Shown one piece after another: positions 10,116-18,061 of a DNA stretch of 64,000 nt. The DNA comes from Mycolicibacterium moriokaense (GTDB lineage Bacteria > Actinomycetota > Actinomycetes > Mycobacteriales > Mycobacteriaceae), in contig NZ_QQBJ01000006.1 of NCBI RefSeq assembly GCF_003347205.1, positions 1 to 64,000 on the forward strand, given 5' to 3'. The notes under the pieces are model-generated. The model was not told the origin of the DNA and ran no database searches. It saw only the letters and a program-made list of their open reading frames with translations. Numbering within the stretch: position 1 is the stretch's first letter; each line of letters opens with the position of its first letter. Both the position numbers and the translations under genes were made by a program.

Positions 10116-10141
10116 TTGCGCAATTCTGACAGTGATTGCGC
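10116..10141. promoter_or_regulatory. Candidate AraC-type operator (TTGCGC direct repeat)
   Basis: TTGCGC occurs at 10116-10121 and again at 10136-10141, exactly 20 bp apart, on one face of the helix. Related hexamers TTGAGC (10092) and CTGCGC (10102) extend the pattern to the left. Tandem direct repeats two turns apart are typical of AraC-family operators, and this pair lies between the AraC-type gene and hucM. Operator function is inferred from position and spacing only. Confidence 0.45.
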
Positions 10142-10213
10142 GAAAGCGATAGGCCCGGCGCTCACGCCCCGCTAGCGTCTGTGACCACCAACACACCGGC
10201 GCAGGAGGATTTG

Positions 10214-10822
10214 GTGGCCGCACAGGGCTCGCTCATCGCGACACTCGACGGCGACGAACTCGTCGACGAGTCCCCCGGGGACGACTTGATCGCCCGGCTC
10301 GACGATCCGAAGATCGCTGAATCGCTTTCGCTGATTCTGGATCACGTCGACCTGCTGGCGACCATCATCGCCGGCGTCGACGGGATGCTGCGGCGCGCCG
10401 ACGTCATCGGCGACAACTTCGCTTCGGGCGTCGCCGAAGCCAGGGCGGCCGCGGCGGGCAACGGCGAGCGCACCTGGCCGAGCGTCGACATCGCCGCGCT
10501 CAGCGGCAGCGCGACACGGCTGACGTCAGCGGTCGTCGACGCGACGCCCGCCATCGACCGGCTTCTGCATTCACCGCTGACCGACACGCGAACCGCGGAG
10601 GCTCTCGCCGACATCGGCGAGGCACTGCTCGAGGGGCGGCAGGCCGCCGCGGCCGACCCACGCGGTCCCAAGGGCATTTTCGCTCTGATGCGTGCGACCA
10701 AAGACCCTGATGTGTCCCGCGGTTTGGGATTCATGATTCACATCGCCCGCGCCTTCGGTCAACGGCTTGCCACATCAGGGACGCAACCCAACAGCGGCAA
10801 CGGCAGGCACGCCGCGACGTAG
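10214..10822 (+). CDS. hucM: HucM-like hydrogenase scaffold protein (DUF1641-like)
   Basis: The first gene of the hydrogenase operon encodes 202 residues with the DUF1641-like pattern LARLDDPKIAESLSLILDHV and VDLLATIIAGVDGMLRRAD, then GPKGIFALMRATKDPDVSRGLGF. In M. smegmatis the gene at this position upstream of hucS encodes HucM, the subunit that tethers the Huc hydrogenase oligomer to the membrane and channels menaquinone. I assign this protein to that role by position and by the family resemblance I recall, not by alignment. The frame is open from a TTG at 10136, but AGGAGG at 10203-10208 five nt before GTG 10214 defines the start. No membrane helix is obvious; hydrophobic helices around 30-60 and 175-190 could be amphipathic. 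Confidence 0.7.
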   Translation: MAAQGSLIATLDGDELVDESPGDDLIARLDDPKIAESLSLILDHVDLLATIIAGVDGMLRRADVIGDNFASGVAEARAAAAGNGERTWPSVDIAALSGSATRLTSAVVDATPAIDRLLHSPLTDTRTAEALADIGEALLEGRQAAAADPRGPKGIFALMRATKDPDVSRGLGFMIHIARAFGQRLATSGTQPNSGNGRHAAT

Positions 10823-10894
10823 CCCTCGACACCCAGCCCACCACTCGACACAGCCCACCGCCTGCCCAGCCCGCAGGCAACGAGAGGAGATTTC

Positions 10895-11866
10895 ATGGCG
10901 TCCGTGCTCTGGTTTCAAGGAGGCGCTTGCAGCGGGAACACCATGTCGTTCCTCAACGCCGAGGAACCCAACGTCGTCGACCTGATCGTCGACTTCGGTC
11001 TTGACCTGTTGTGGCATCCCTCACTAGGGCTCGAACTCGGCAAAAATGCCCAGAAAGTGTTCTGGGACTGCGCCAACGGTGATCGGCCACTGGACATCTT
11101 CGTCTTCGAGGGCACCGTCATCGAGGCCCCGAACGGTACCGGGCGGATGGACATGTTCGCCGACCGACCGATGAAGGACTGGGTCGACGATCTCTGCGCG
11201 GCCGCACAGATCGTGGTCGCGATCGGCGACTGCGCCTGCTGGGGTGGCATTCCGGCGACCGAACCGAATCCGTCGGCCTCGACCGGACTGCAGTTCCACA
11301 AGCGCAAGAAGGGCGGGTACCTCGGACCCGACTTCCGGTCCAAGATGGGCCTTCCGGTGATCAACATCCCCGGTTGTCCCGCCCACCCGGACTGGATCAC
11401 CCAGATCATCGTCGCCTTGGCCACCGGCCGCGCCGGCGACATCACCCTCGACGAGTTGCACCGGCCCGAAACGTTCTTCAAGACCTTCACGCAGACCGGT
11501 TGCACGCGCGTGCAGTTCTTCGAGTACAAGCAGTCGACGATGTCGTTCGGCGAAGGCACCCGAACCGGCTGCCTGTTCTACGAATTCGGCTGCCGCGGCC
11601 CCATGACGCACTCACCGTGCAACAGGATCCTGTGGAACCGCCAGTCGTCGAAGACCAGGGCGGGCATGCCATGCCTGGGTTGCACCGAGCCCGAGTTCCC
11701 ACATTTCGACCTCGCTCCGGGGACGGTGTTCAAGACGCAGAAGGTCAGCGGAATGATCCCCAAGGAAGTTCCAGAGGGCAGCGACCATCTCACCTACATG
11801 GCCCACGCGGCGGCCGCCAAGATCGCCGCTCCGCAGTGGTCCAAAGAAGACATGTTCGTCGTCTGA
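10895..11866 (+). CDS. hucS: [NiFe]-hydrogenase small subunit, Huc type (group 2a)
   Basis: 323-residue electron-transfer subunit that carries iron-sulphur clusters from the active site of HucL toward the quinone. There is no Tat signal peptide, so the enzyme is cytoplasmic-facing as in group 2a. Cluster cysteines visible: C12, C113, C115, C161, C203, C226, C233, C242, C260 and C263. The proximal motif reads CSGN rather than the usual CxxC, so one ligand is missing, consistent with the unusual 3Fe-4S clusters described for M. smegmatis Huc and with oxygen tolerance. GCPAHPDWITQ and CLFYEFGCRGPMTHSPC are typical. It lies 72 nt after hucM and 54 nt before hucL. Confidence 0.94.
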   Translation: MASVLWFQGGACSGNTMSFLNAEEPNVVDLIVDFGLDLLWHPSLGLELGKNAQKVFWDCANGDRPLDIFVFEGTVIEAPNGTGRMDMFADRPMKDWVDDLCAAAQIVVAIGDCACWGGIPATEPNPSASTGLQFHKRKKGGYLGPDFRSKMGLPVINIPGCPAHPDWITQIIVALATGRAGDITLDELHRPETFFKTFTQTGCTRVQFFEYKQSTMSFGEGTRTGCLFYEFGCRGPMTHSPCNRILWNRQSSKTRAGMPCLGCTEPEFPHFDLAPGTVFKTQKVSGMIPKEVPEGSDHLTYMAHAAAAKIAAPQWSKEDMFVV

Positions 11867-11920
11867 TCCCTACTCGCATCCCGCCAGCCCAATCTCCAAA
11901 GTCTCGAAAGGACTCACCGT

Positions 11921-13528
11921 ATGACCGCATTGGACTTGTTCGTCAGTCCCCTCGGCCGCGTCGAGGGCGACCTCGACGTGCGCGTCACCATCGATGACGG
12001 CGTTGTCACCTCGGCGTGGACCGAGGCCGCGATGTTCCGCGGCTTCGAAATCATCCTGCGCGGCAAGGACCCTCAGGCCGGCCTGGTGGTTACGCCGCGG
12101 ATCTGCGGCATCTGCGGCGGCAGCCACCTCTACAAATCCGCCTACGCGCTGGACACGGCGTGGCGCACCCATGTGCCGCACAATGCCACACTGGTGCGCA
12201 ACATCTGCCAGGCGGCGGAAACGCTGCAGTCCATCCCGCGGTACTTCTACGCGCTGTTCGCGATCGACCTGACGAACAAGAACTATGCGAAGTCGCCGCT
12301 GTACGCCGAGTCGGTTCGCCGCTTCGCGCCGTATGTCGGAACCAGCTACCAGCCCGGTGTGGTGCTGTCCGCCAAACCTGTTGAGGTGTATGCGATCTTC
12401 GGCGGGCAGTGGCCGCACTCCAGCTTCATGGTGCCCGGTGGCGTGATGTCTGCGCCCACGCTCTCCGATGTGACCCGGTCCATCGCGATCCTCGAGCACT
12501 GGAAGGACAACTGGCTCGAAAAGCAGTGGCTGGGCTGTTCGGTGGACCGGTGGTTGGCCAACAAGACCTGGGAAGACGTGCTGGAGTGGGTGGATGAGAA
12601 CGAGGAGCAGCACAACAGCGACTGCGGCTTCTTCATCCGCTTCTGCCTCGACGTCGGACTGGACAAGTACGGTCGCGGCGTCGGCAACTACATCGCCACC
12701 GGAACCTATTTCGACCCATCGCGCTACGAGAACCCGACGATCGAAGGGCGCAACGCCGCGCTGATCGGGCGGTCGGGAATCTTCGCCGACGGCCAGTGGT
12801 CGGAATTCGACCAGGCCCGGGTGCGCGAAGACGTCACGCACTCGTTCTACGAGGGCACCGGCGCACTGCATCCCTTCGAGGGTGAGACCATCCCCGTCGA
12901 CCCCGAGGAAGGACGCAAGCAGGGCAAGTACAGCTGGGCCAAGTCGCCCCGCTACGACGTGCCGGGGCTCGGACACATTCCGCTGGAGGCCGGCCCGCTG
13001 GCACGGCGGATGGCCGCGGGCGGACCCAACGCCGCGGCGCACCAGGACAACGACCCGCTGTTCGTCGACCTGTACAACAAGCTCGGTCCGAGCGTGTTCG
13101 TGCGCCAACTGGCGCGCATGCACGAGGCGCCGAAGTACTACAAGTGGACGATGGACTGGCTCAACCAACTCGACCTCAAGGAGAGCTTCTACACCAAGCC
13201 CGTCGAGCACGCTGAGGGCATGGGCTTCGGCTCGACGGAGGCTGCCCGCGGTTCGCTGTCGGACTGGATCGTCATCGAAGACAACAAGATCAAGAACTAT
13301 CAGGTCGTCACACCCACCGCGTGGAACATCGGCCCGCGCGACGGCGAGCAGGCGCTCGGCCCGATCGAGGCGGCGTTGGTCGGGTCGCCGATCGTCGACC
13401 CCGAGGACCCGGTCGAACTCGGCCACGTCGCGCGCAGCTTCGACTCCTGCCTGGTGTGCACCGTGCATGCCTACGACGGGAAGTCCGGTCGTGAGCTGTC
13501 GAAGTTCGTCATCAACGGAATGGTGTGA
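11921..13528 (+). CDS. hucL: [NiFe]-hydrogenase large subunit, Huc type (group 2a)
   Basis: 535-residue catalytic subunit that splits H2 at the NiFe(CN)2CO centre. Both nickel-binding pairs are intact: the L1 motif RICGICGG with C62 and C65, and the L2 motif DSCLVCTVH with C510 and C513. The precursor ends with a 19-residue tail after H516 that a dedicated protease must remove before the fold closes. The sequence closely matches the pattern I remember for M. smegmatis HucL (for example SYQPGVVLSAKPVEVYAIFG), the enzyme that consumes atmospheric hydrogen. The stop codon overlaps the GTG of the protease gene. Confidence 0.95.
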   Translation: MTALDLFVSPLGRVEGDLDVRVTIDDGVVTSAWTEAAMFRGFEIILRGKDPQAGLVVTPRICGICGGSHLYKSAYALDTAWRTHVPHNATLVRNICQAAETLQSIPRYFYALFAIDLTNKNYAKSPLYAESVRRFAPYVGTSYQPGVVLSAKPVEVYAIFGGQWPHSSFMVPGGVMSAPTLSDVTRSIAILEHWKDNWLEKQWLGCSVDRWLANKTWEDVLEWVDENEEQHNSDCGFFIRFCLDVGLDKYGRGVGNYIATGTYFDPSRYENPTIEGRNAALIGRSGIFADGQWSEFDQARVREDVTHSFYEGTGALHPFEGETIPVDPEEGRKQGKYSWAKSPRYDVPGLGHIPLEAGPLARRMAAGGPNAAAHQDNDPLFVDLYNKLGPSVFVRQLARMHEAPKYYKWTMDWLNQLDLKESFYTKPVEHAEGMGFGSTEAARGSLSDWIVIEDNKIKNYQVVTPTAWNIGPRDGEQALGPIEAALVGSPIVDPEDPVELGHVARSFDSCLVCTVHAYDGKSGRELSKFVINGMV

Positions 13529-14382
13529 TCGCGACGTCAACCACCTCAGACGAGACCGCACAACCCGGTAGGGCCGACCCCACACTCGACCCACCGGGTT
13601 GTGCGGTCATGGTCGTCGGGTGTGGGAACCTGCTGCGCGGCGACGACGGCGTCGGCCCGATTCTGGTCCGCCACCTGTGGGAACGCGGTGTGCCCGAGGG
13701 ACTTCGACTGGTCGACGGCGGCACCGCCGGGATGGACGTGGCGTTCCAGATGCGCGGCGCCGAGCGCGTCGTGATCGTCGATGCGTCCGCCACCGGCGCG
13801 GCGCCCGGCACCATGTACCGGGTCCCCGGCTCGGAATTGGCGGAGCTGCCTCCGCTCGAGGGCGTGCACACCCACTCGTTTCGCTGGGACCACGCGATAG
13901 CGCTGGCGCGGTGGGCGCTGGCCGACGCCTGTCCTTCCGACATCACCGTCTTCCTGATCGAGGCGGCCAACGTCGCCATGGGAGCCGACCTGTCACCAGA
14001 AGTCGCCGCCGCCATGGAGAAGGTGATCGAGATCATCGAATCCGACTACATCGCCGCGCTGCGCCCGGAACAGCCCAGCAGTCCCGACGATCTGCGAGTG
14101 GAGTTCACCGACGACGGCTACCTCCGGCTGAGCTCCGCGCTCGCCGCAGCACACTTCCCCGCCCACGTCGCCGTCGGCGCCGTCCGCGACGGCCAACTGT
14201 GGCTGCTGCCGTTGCGGGGGCCCCGCAACGGTGGCCTCCTGCTCAAGCAGCGCAACGCGGCAGGCGATCGAGCCCTGCTGGTTCGTGAACTACTCGACGA
14301 CGAGATCCCGGTCGGGTCACGCCAGGCCTGCTGGGACAGCGAACAGGGCGCGCTGCGAATTCCGTTGGGGCAACCTAAGTGA
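13525..14382 (+). CDS. Hydrogenase maturation protease with extra C-terminal domain
   Basis: Endopeptidase of the HybD/HycI family that cleaves the HucL C-terminal tail after nickel insertion. The N-terminal ~165 residues carry the expected nickel-sensing positions: GNLLRGDDGVG (aspartate where glutamate is common), LVDGGTAGMD and VHTHSF. Family members are about 150-190 residues; this one has 285, with a further domain from about residue 190 (VEFTDDGYLRLSSALAAAHF to the end) that looks like a separate alpha/beta module with no motif I recognise. The GTG start overlaps hucL by 4 nt. The extra domain may bind the large-subunit precursor or another chaperone of the operon. Confidence 0.88.
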   Translation: MIATSTTSDETAQPGRADPTLDPPGCAVMVVGCGNLLRGDDGVGPILVRHLWERGVPEGLRLVDGGTAGMDVAFQMRGAERVVIVDASATGAAPGTMYRVPGSELAELPPLEGVHTHSFRWDHAIALARWALADACPSDITVFLIEAANVAMGADLSPEVAAAMEKVIEIIESDYIAALRPEQPSSPDDLRVEFTDDGYLRLSSALAAAHFPAHVAVGAVRDGQLWLLPLRGPRNGGLLLKQRNAAGDRALLVRELLDDEIPVGSRQACWDSEQGALRIPLGQPK

Positions 14383-14690
14383 CGATGGTGGCCGAGCGAC
14401 CCGAAACCGACCCACAGTCCGGCGACCACGACGCGGACGCCGCGAAGGGCGGCCCCATCCTGCCGCCGACGCGTCCGCGAGCGGACAGTTCGGCCGACGA
14501 TGCGCTGAGCGTCGACACCGTCGTCACCGAGGAGCGCGGTCGATGGGCGGTGGACATCATCGTGGTGTTCGCCGACGGCGTCGTGCACAAGCGGATAGAC
14601 ACCCATCCCACCCGGGCCCGCGCGGAACTCTCAGCCCGCATGATCAAGCGGGCCGCCGAACGTGAAATCGGAGGACCCCTCAATGGATGA
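14379..14690 (+). CDS. Small hydrogenase-operon protein of unknown function (103 aa)
   Basis: 103-residue protein with a disordered, Asp/Pro/Arg-rich first half and a compact second half, SVDTVVTEERGRWAVDIIVV then FADGVVHKRIDTHPTRARAE, which could form a small beta-sheet packed on one helix. The GTG start overlaps the protease stop by 4 nt; an ATG two codons later is equally possible. The end overlaps the next gene by 8 nt. No cysteines, signal peptide or membrane segment. The tight coupling implies a role in hydrogenase assembly or regulation, but nothing in the sequence identifies it. Confidence 0.75.
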   Translation: MTMVAERPETDPQSGDHDADAAKGGPILPPTRPRADSSADDALSVDTVVTEERGRWAVDIIVVFADGVVHKRIDTHPTRARAELSARMIKRAAEREIGGPLNG

Positions 14691-15969
14691 AGCGCAGATG
14701 ACGGTCACATCCGTTGCAGAGCAAGACTTTCCGCACGAGGGCGGCGCCATCCCCCGTCCGCAGCCCCTCGGTCTGTTTCCCCTCCCGCTGGGGTTCATGC
14801 TGATCCCGGCAGGCGACGACGCCGACGCCGTGCGCGAGGCGATGCTGGCCGGCCGGCTTCCCGCCACATGGCCATCGACGTTGCGCGCCCACCAGTGGGC
14901 CGCTGTCGGCGACCGGGAGGCCGCGATAGCCGAGCTGCGGGATCACACCGATGCGGTGGGCACCTACAACCGGTTCGTGCTCGATCCCGACAGCGTCGAT
15001 GCCGACCAACTGCGACGTCAACTGGGCGAGTTCGCCGTGTTGGTTGACGTGGTGCTGTTCGCACTGGGCCGCATCGACATCCCACCGCATTCAGCGACTG
15101 TCGACGGCGAGATCGCCGTGTGCGTGCTCTCGGCCGAGGCCAGCCACGCCATGGTCGACGGAAATCACAGCGCCGCAATCGACATGCTCGACCGCGCGGC
15201 CCTCACCGCCGCGCCGATCTCGGCGCCGCTGGCGGGCACGTTGCGGGGAGCGGCCGGCGCGATCTGCCGCGACGCCGGCGACGAGAGCTACGCGTCGCGA
15301 CTGCAACGGGCGCTGGCCGATCTCGACGGCGCCGACGGGCTGCGGGTGGAACGCGCCGAGATCCACCTGTGCCTCGCCGGCGCGCTGCACGAGCAGGCCG
15401 AGCAGCAGCCCGAACTGCTCGCCGCCGCTGTCCCCCACTACCATTCGGCGCTGCAACTGATCAGACGCGACGATGCTCCGATGCTGTGGGCGGCCGCGCA
15501 CGCCGGGCTGGCCACCGCGTATTTGACCATGCCGATGGTCGAGGCCTCGAGCCAGCTTCGGCTCGGGGTGGCGGCTCAGTCGCTGCGCTCCGCGCTCACC
15601 GTGTACACCCGCGACGAGCACCCGCAGGAGTGGGCCAGCGTCCAACTCAATCTGGCCAACTCGCTGGTCTACACGCCGTCGCGCCATCAACGCGAAAACC
15701 TGGTCGAGGCGGCCGAGATCTACGAATCGGTGCTGCACACCCGCGATCGCGCGACCGACCCCCTCGGCCGGGCCAGGGTGCTGGCCAACCAGGGCAATGT
15801 ACTGGCCCATCTGGGTGTGTTCGACGACGCGAAGGCGAAGCTGTACGAGGCCCGTTTCCTGTTCGAGGAACTCGGCGACAACGACTCGGTCCGCGCCGTC
15901 CGCGGCGTCCTGGACGAGATCGCACGGCAACGAGTGCTTTCCGTCAGTGACGAAACGGAGGGCCGGTGA
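14683..15969 (+). CDS. TPR-type helical repeat protein of the hydrogenase operon
   Basis: 428-residue protein rich in paired amphipathic helices. From about residue 130 onward the text repeats TPR-like units, for example AVPHYHSALQLIRRDD, LRLGVAAQSLRSALTVYTRD, NLVEAAEIYESVLHTRDR and DDAKAKLYEARFLFEELGD. The N-terminal 100 residues include a PLGLFPLPLGFMLIPAGDDA stretch that is not TPR. ATG 14683 is chosen because GGAGGA lies 7 nt upstream; the frame itself opens earlier. TPR proteins act as docking platforms, so a scaffold for maturation factors or for linking the enzyme to its electron acceptor is the most economical guess. Confidence 0.85.
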   Translation: MDEAQMTVTSVAEQDFPHEGGAIPRPQPLGLFPLPLGFMLIPAGDDADAVREAMLAGRLPATWPSTLRAHQWAAVGDREAAIAELRDHTDAVGTYNRFVLDPDSVDADQLRRQLGEFAVLVDVVLFALGRIDIPPHSATVDGEIAVCVLSAEASHAMVDGNHSAAIDMLDRAALTAAPISAPLAGTLRGAAGAICRDAGDESYASRLQRALADLDGADGLRVERAEIHLCLAGALHEQAEQQPELLAAAVPHYHSALQLIRRDDAPMLWAAAHAGLATAYLTMPMVEASSQLRLGVAAQSLRSALTVYTRDEHPQEWASVQLNLANSLVYTPSRHQRENLVEAAEIYESVLHTRDRATDPLGRARVLANQGNVLAHLGVFDDAKAKLYEARFLFEELGDNDSVRAVRGVLDEIARQRVLSVSDETEGR

Positions 15970-16886
15970 TGTCCACGGCAACATCGGACCTCTCGACGCG
16001 ACCGGCCACCGTCCAGCCCCCCGAGCCGAGTTTCGAAGAACTGGCGAAGCGCGTCGACGACGCGACGGCTGCGCTGCAGAGCCTCGACCCCGCCGCCCGC
16101 GCGGTCGCCGAGGAGCTCAAGGACGCGATCGAGGCCATCCACCGCGCCGGCCTGGTGACGATGGTCCGGCGCATGCGATCCGATGACGCGGCCCGGCCGG
16201 TGTTGTTCGACCTGGTCGACGATCCCGTTGTGCACCTGCTGCTTTCACTGCACGAGATCGTTCGGCCGGACCCGATGACTCAGGCCGTCAGGGCGTTGAA
16301 CGAGGTGCGGCCGCAGCTGCAGGGGCACGGCGGTGACGTCACGCTGGTGCGCATCGAGGATCGAACGGCGTTCGTCCGGCTGCAGGGTGCGTGCAACGGA
16401 TGCTCCATGTCGTCGGTGACGCTGCGGAATCTGGTGGAGCAGGCGCTGTTGGCCAGCGTGCCGTCGGTGACGGCGGTGGAAGTCCTGCCCAACGAACCCG
16501 AACCAACGCTGATCTCCGCCGAGTCACTGCTGTCCGGCCGGCACCGCGTCGAGGAGGGTTGGGCGCCCGCCGGCGACGTCACCGATGTGGCCGAAGGCGA
16601 TCTTGCCGTTGTCGAAGTTTCGGCCGAAGGCTCCGGGCGAGAGGTATCGGTGCTTGTCGTCAATCTCGACGGTCGCCTGACGGCCTACGTCAATGAATGC
16701 GCGCATGAGGCACTGCCGTTGGACAACGCGGTGCTCGACAGCTCCAACGGCACGCTGACGTGCCCATGGCACGGGTTCTGCTACGACGCCGCCTCCGGCG
16801 AGTGTCTGACCGCGCCCGCGGCTCAGCTCGAACAGCTGCCGCTACGCGTCGACGAGGGACGGATCTGGGTTCGGGTGGGCACATGA
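15966..16886 (+). CDS. hucE: HucE-like protein: NifU C-terminal domain fused to Rieske [2Fe-2S] domain
   Basis: 306-residue iron-sulphur protein. Residues about 103-175 form a NifU-type domain with the cluster-binding CNGC at 143-146; residues about 190-306 form a Rieske domain with ligands C245, H247, C266 and H269 in ECAHEALP and CPWHGF. In M. smegmatis the equivalent genes (hucE, hhyE) are reported as important for hydrogen oxidation and as candidate electron carriers between hydrogenase and the respiratory chain. The NifU half could instead load clusters into HucS. The start is GTG 15966 or ATG 15969, overlapping the TPR gene stop. The protein is cytoplasmic, since no signal or membrane segment is present. 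Confidence 0.92.
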   Translation: MMSTATSDLSTRPATVQPPEPSFEELAKRVDDATAALQSLDPAARAVAEELKDAIEAIHRAGLVTMVRRMRSDDAARPVLFDLVDDPVVHLLLSLHEIVRPDPMTQAVRALNEVRPQLQGHGGDVTLVRIEDRTAFVRLQGACNGCSMSSVTLRNLVEQALLASVPSVTAVEVLPNEPEPTLISAESLLSGRHRVEEGWAPAGDVTDVAEGDLAVVEVSAEGSGREVSVLVVNLDGRLTAYVNECAHEALPLDNAVLDSSNGTLTCPWHGFCYDAASGECLTAPAAQLEQLPLRVDEGRIWVRVGT

Positions 16887-18061
16887 GCAGCCTGACCGTG
16901 CGCACCAGCCTGGCCCCACGTGTGCCCAGGACCGACACCGGCACCGGCGTGGTGCTGGCCGGCGGTTGGCAGCCGGAGGTCTGGCTGGGCGCGCCCGCAC
17001 CCGGCGGTCTCGCCCTGCCGCCCGCGAGTCCGACCCTGGCTTGGATGTACTCCCCCCGTGGCGTTTTCATCGGCGACCGCCATCTGGTGGTCGCCGACTC
17101 GGGCAACCACCGGGTGCTGATCTGGCACGGCATCCCCACCTCGGACGAACAGCCCGCCGACGTGGTGCTGGGCCAGCCCGACGGCGTCACCGAGGGTCGC
17201 GCCGCCGCGGGCCGCGGGCCGCAGAACGGGATGAACCTGCCCACCGGAGTGCTGGTGCACCGCGGCAAGCTCATCGTCGCCGACGCCTGGCACCATCGCA
17301 TCCTGGTATGGCACACGGTGCCCGAAAAGAGCTCGACACCACCGGATCTGGTACTGGGGCAACCCGACGACACCGCCGTGGAGCCGAACGCGGGGGGAAT
17401 GCCGTCGGCGTCCTGCCTGTACTGGCCGTTCGGCATCGGGATCGTCGGGTCGACCTTCTGGGTCGCCGATACCGGCAACCGGCGAGTCCTCGGCTGGGCC
17501 GACGGCTTACCCGATGCGAACCGTCCCGCCGACATCGTGCTCGGGCAACCCGATCCCGCCAGCCGTGAGGAGAACCGCGGCGAACACGTGGGCCCCGCCG
17601 GCTTCCGCTGGCCCCATGCCATCTCGGGGTCCGACGATCTGCTGTTGATCGCCGATGCGGGTGACCACCGGGTGCTCGGGTGGTCGCCGGTACCCGATCG
17701 CGACCGGTCCGCCGACCTGCTGATGGGCCAACCCGACCTCCACACCGCCCGAGAGTGGCCCTACGGGCCACAGTGCGGCGACCGGTTCCGCTTCCCCTAT
17801 GCCGTCAGCATGGACGCAGGTCGGGTGGCGGTCAGCGACACCGCCAACAACCGGGTCCTGCTCTGGGATGTCGTCCCGTCCGACGGACGACCCGCCGACC
17901 ACGTACTGGCCCAGCCGAGCTTCGAGTCGAACGGCGAAAACCGCTGGAGCGCAGTCACCCACGACACGATGTGCTGGCCCTACGGCGTCTGGCTGCACGG
18001 TGATCGACTGGCGGTGGCCGACTCAGGTAACAACCGCGTCATGATCTGGCGGCGGCGATGA
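16883..18061 (+). CDS. NHL-repeat beta-propeller protein of the hydrogenase operon
   Basis: 392-residue protein made of six NHL-type blades, each with a core such as [60 protein letters not shown] and [12 protein letters not shown]. Five inter-blade segments carry a near-identical tag ([35 protein letters not shown]), so all blades present the same loop. No signal peptide, so it is cytoplasmic. The ATG at 16883 overlaps the hucE stop as ATGA, and its own stop overlaps hypF the same way. NHL propellers bind proteins or peptides, so a partner-binding or assembly role is plausible. No catalytic residues are evident. Confidence 0.9.
   Translation: MSSLTVRTSLAPRVPRTDTGTGVVLAGGWQPEVWLGAPAPGGLALPPASPTLAWMYSPRGVFIGDRHLVVADSGNHRVLIWHGIPTSDEQPADVVLGQPDGVTEGRAAAGRGPQNGMNLPTGVLVHRGKLIVADAWHHRILVWHTVPEKSSTPPDLVLGQPDDTAVEPNAGGMPSASCLYWPFGIGIVGSTFWVADTGNRRVLGWADGLPDANRPADIVLGQPDPASREENRGEHVGPAGFRWPHAISGSDDLLLIADAGDHRVLGWSPVPDRDRSADLLMGQPDLHTAREWPYGPQCGDRFRFPYAVSMDAGRVAVSDTANNRVLLWDVVPSDGRPADHVLAQPSFESNGENRWSAVTHDTMCWPYGVWLHGDRLAVADSGNNRVMIWRRR

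Noticed and set aside
10136-10213. TTG start extending HucM by 26 residues
   Set aside because: It overlaps the TTGCGC repeats and lacks a ribosome-binding site, while AGGAGG sits 5 nt before GTG 10214.
10895-13528. Assignment of the hydrogenase to group 1h (Hhy)
   Set aside because: The gene order (hucM-like gene first; protease, TPR, hucE, NHL and hyp genes after) and the subunit sequences fit the group 2a Huc pattern better; a tree would be decisive.
11870-13594. 574-codon open frame antisense to hucL
   Set aside because: Shadow of a strongly conserved hydrogenase gene, with no protein-like pattern and no plausible start signal. The same holds for 17980-19818 and 22106-23614 on the reverse strand.
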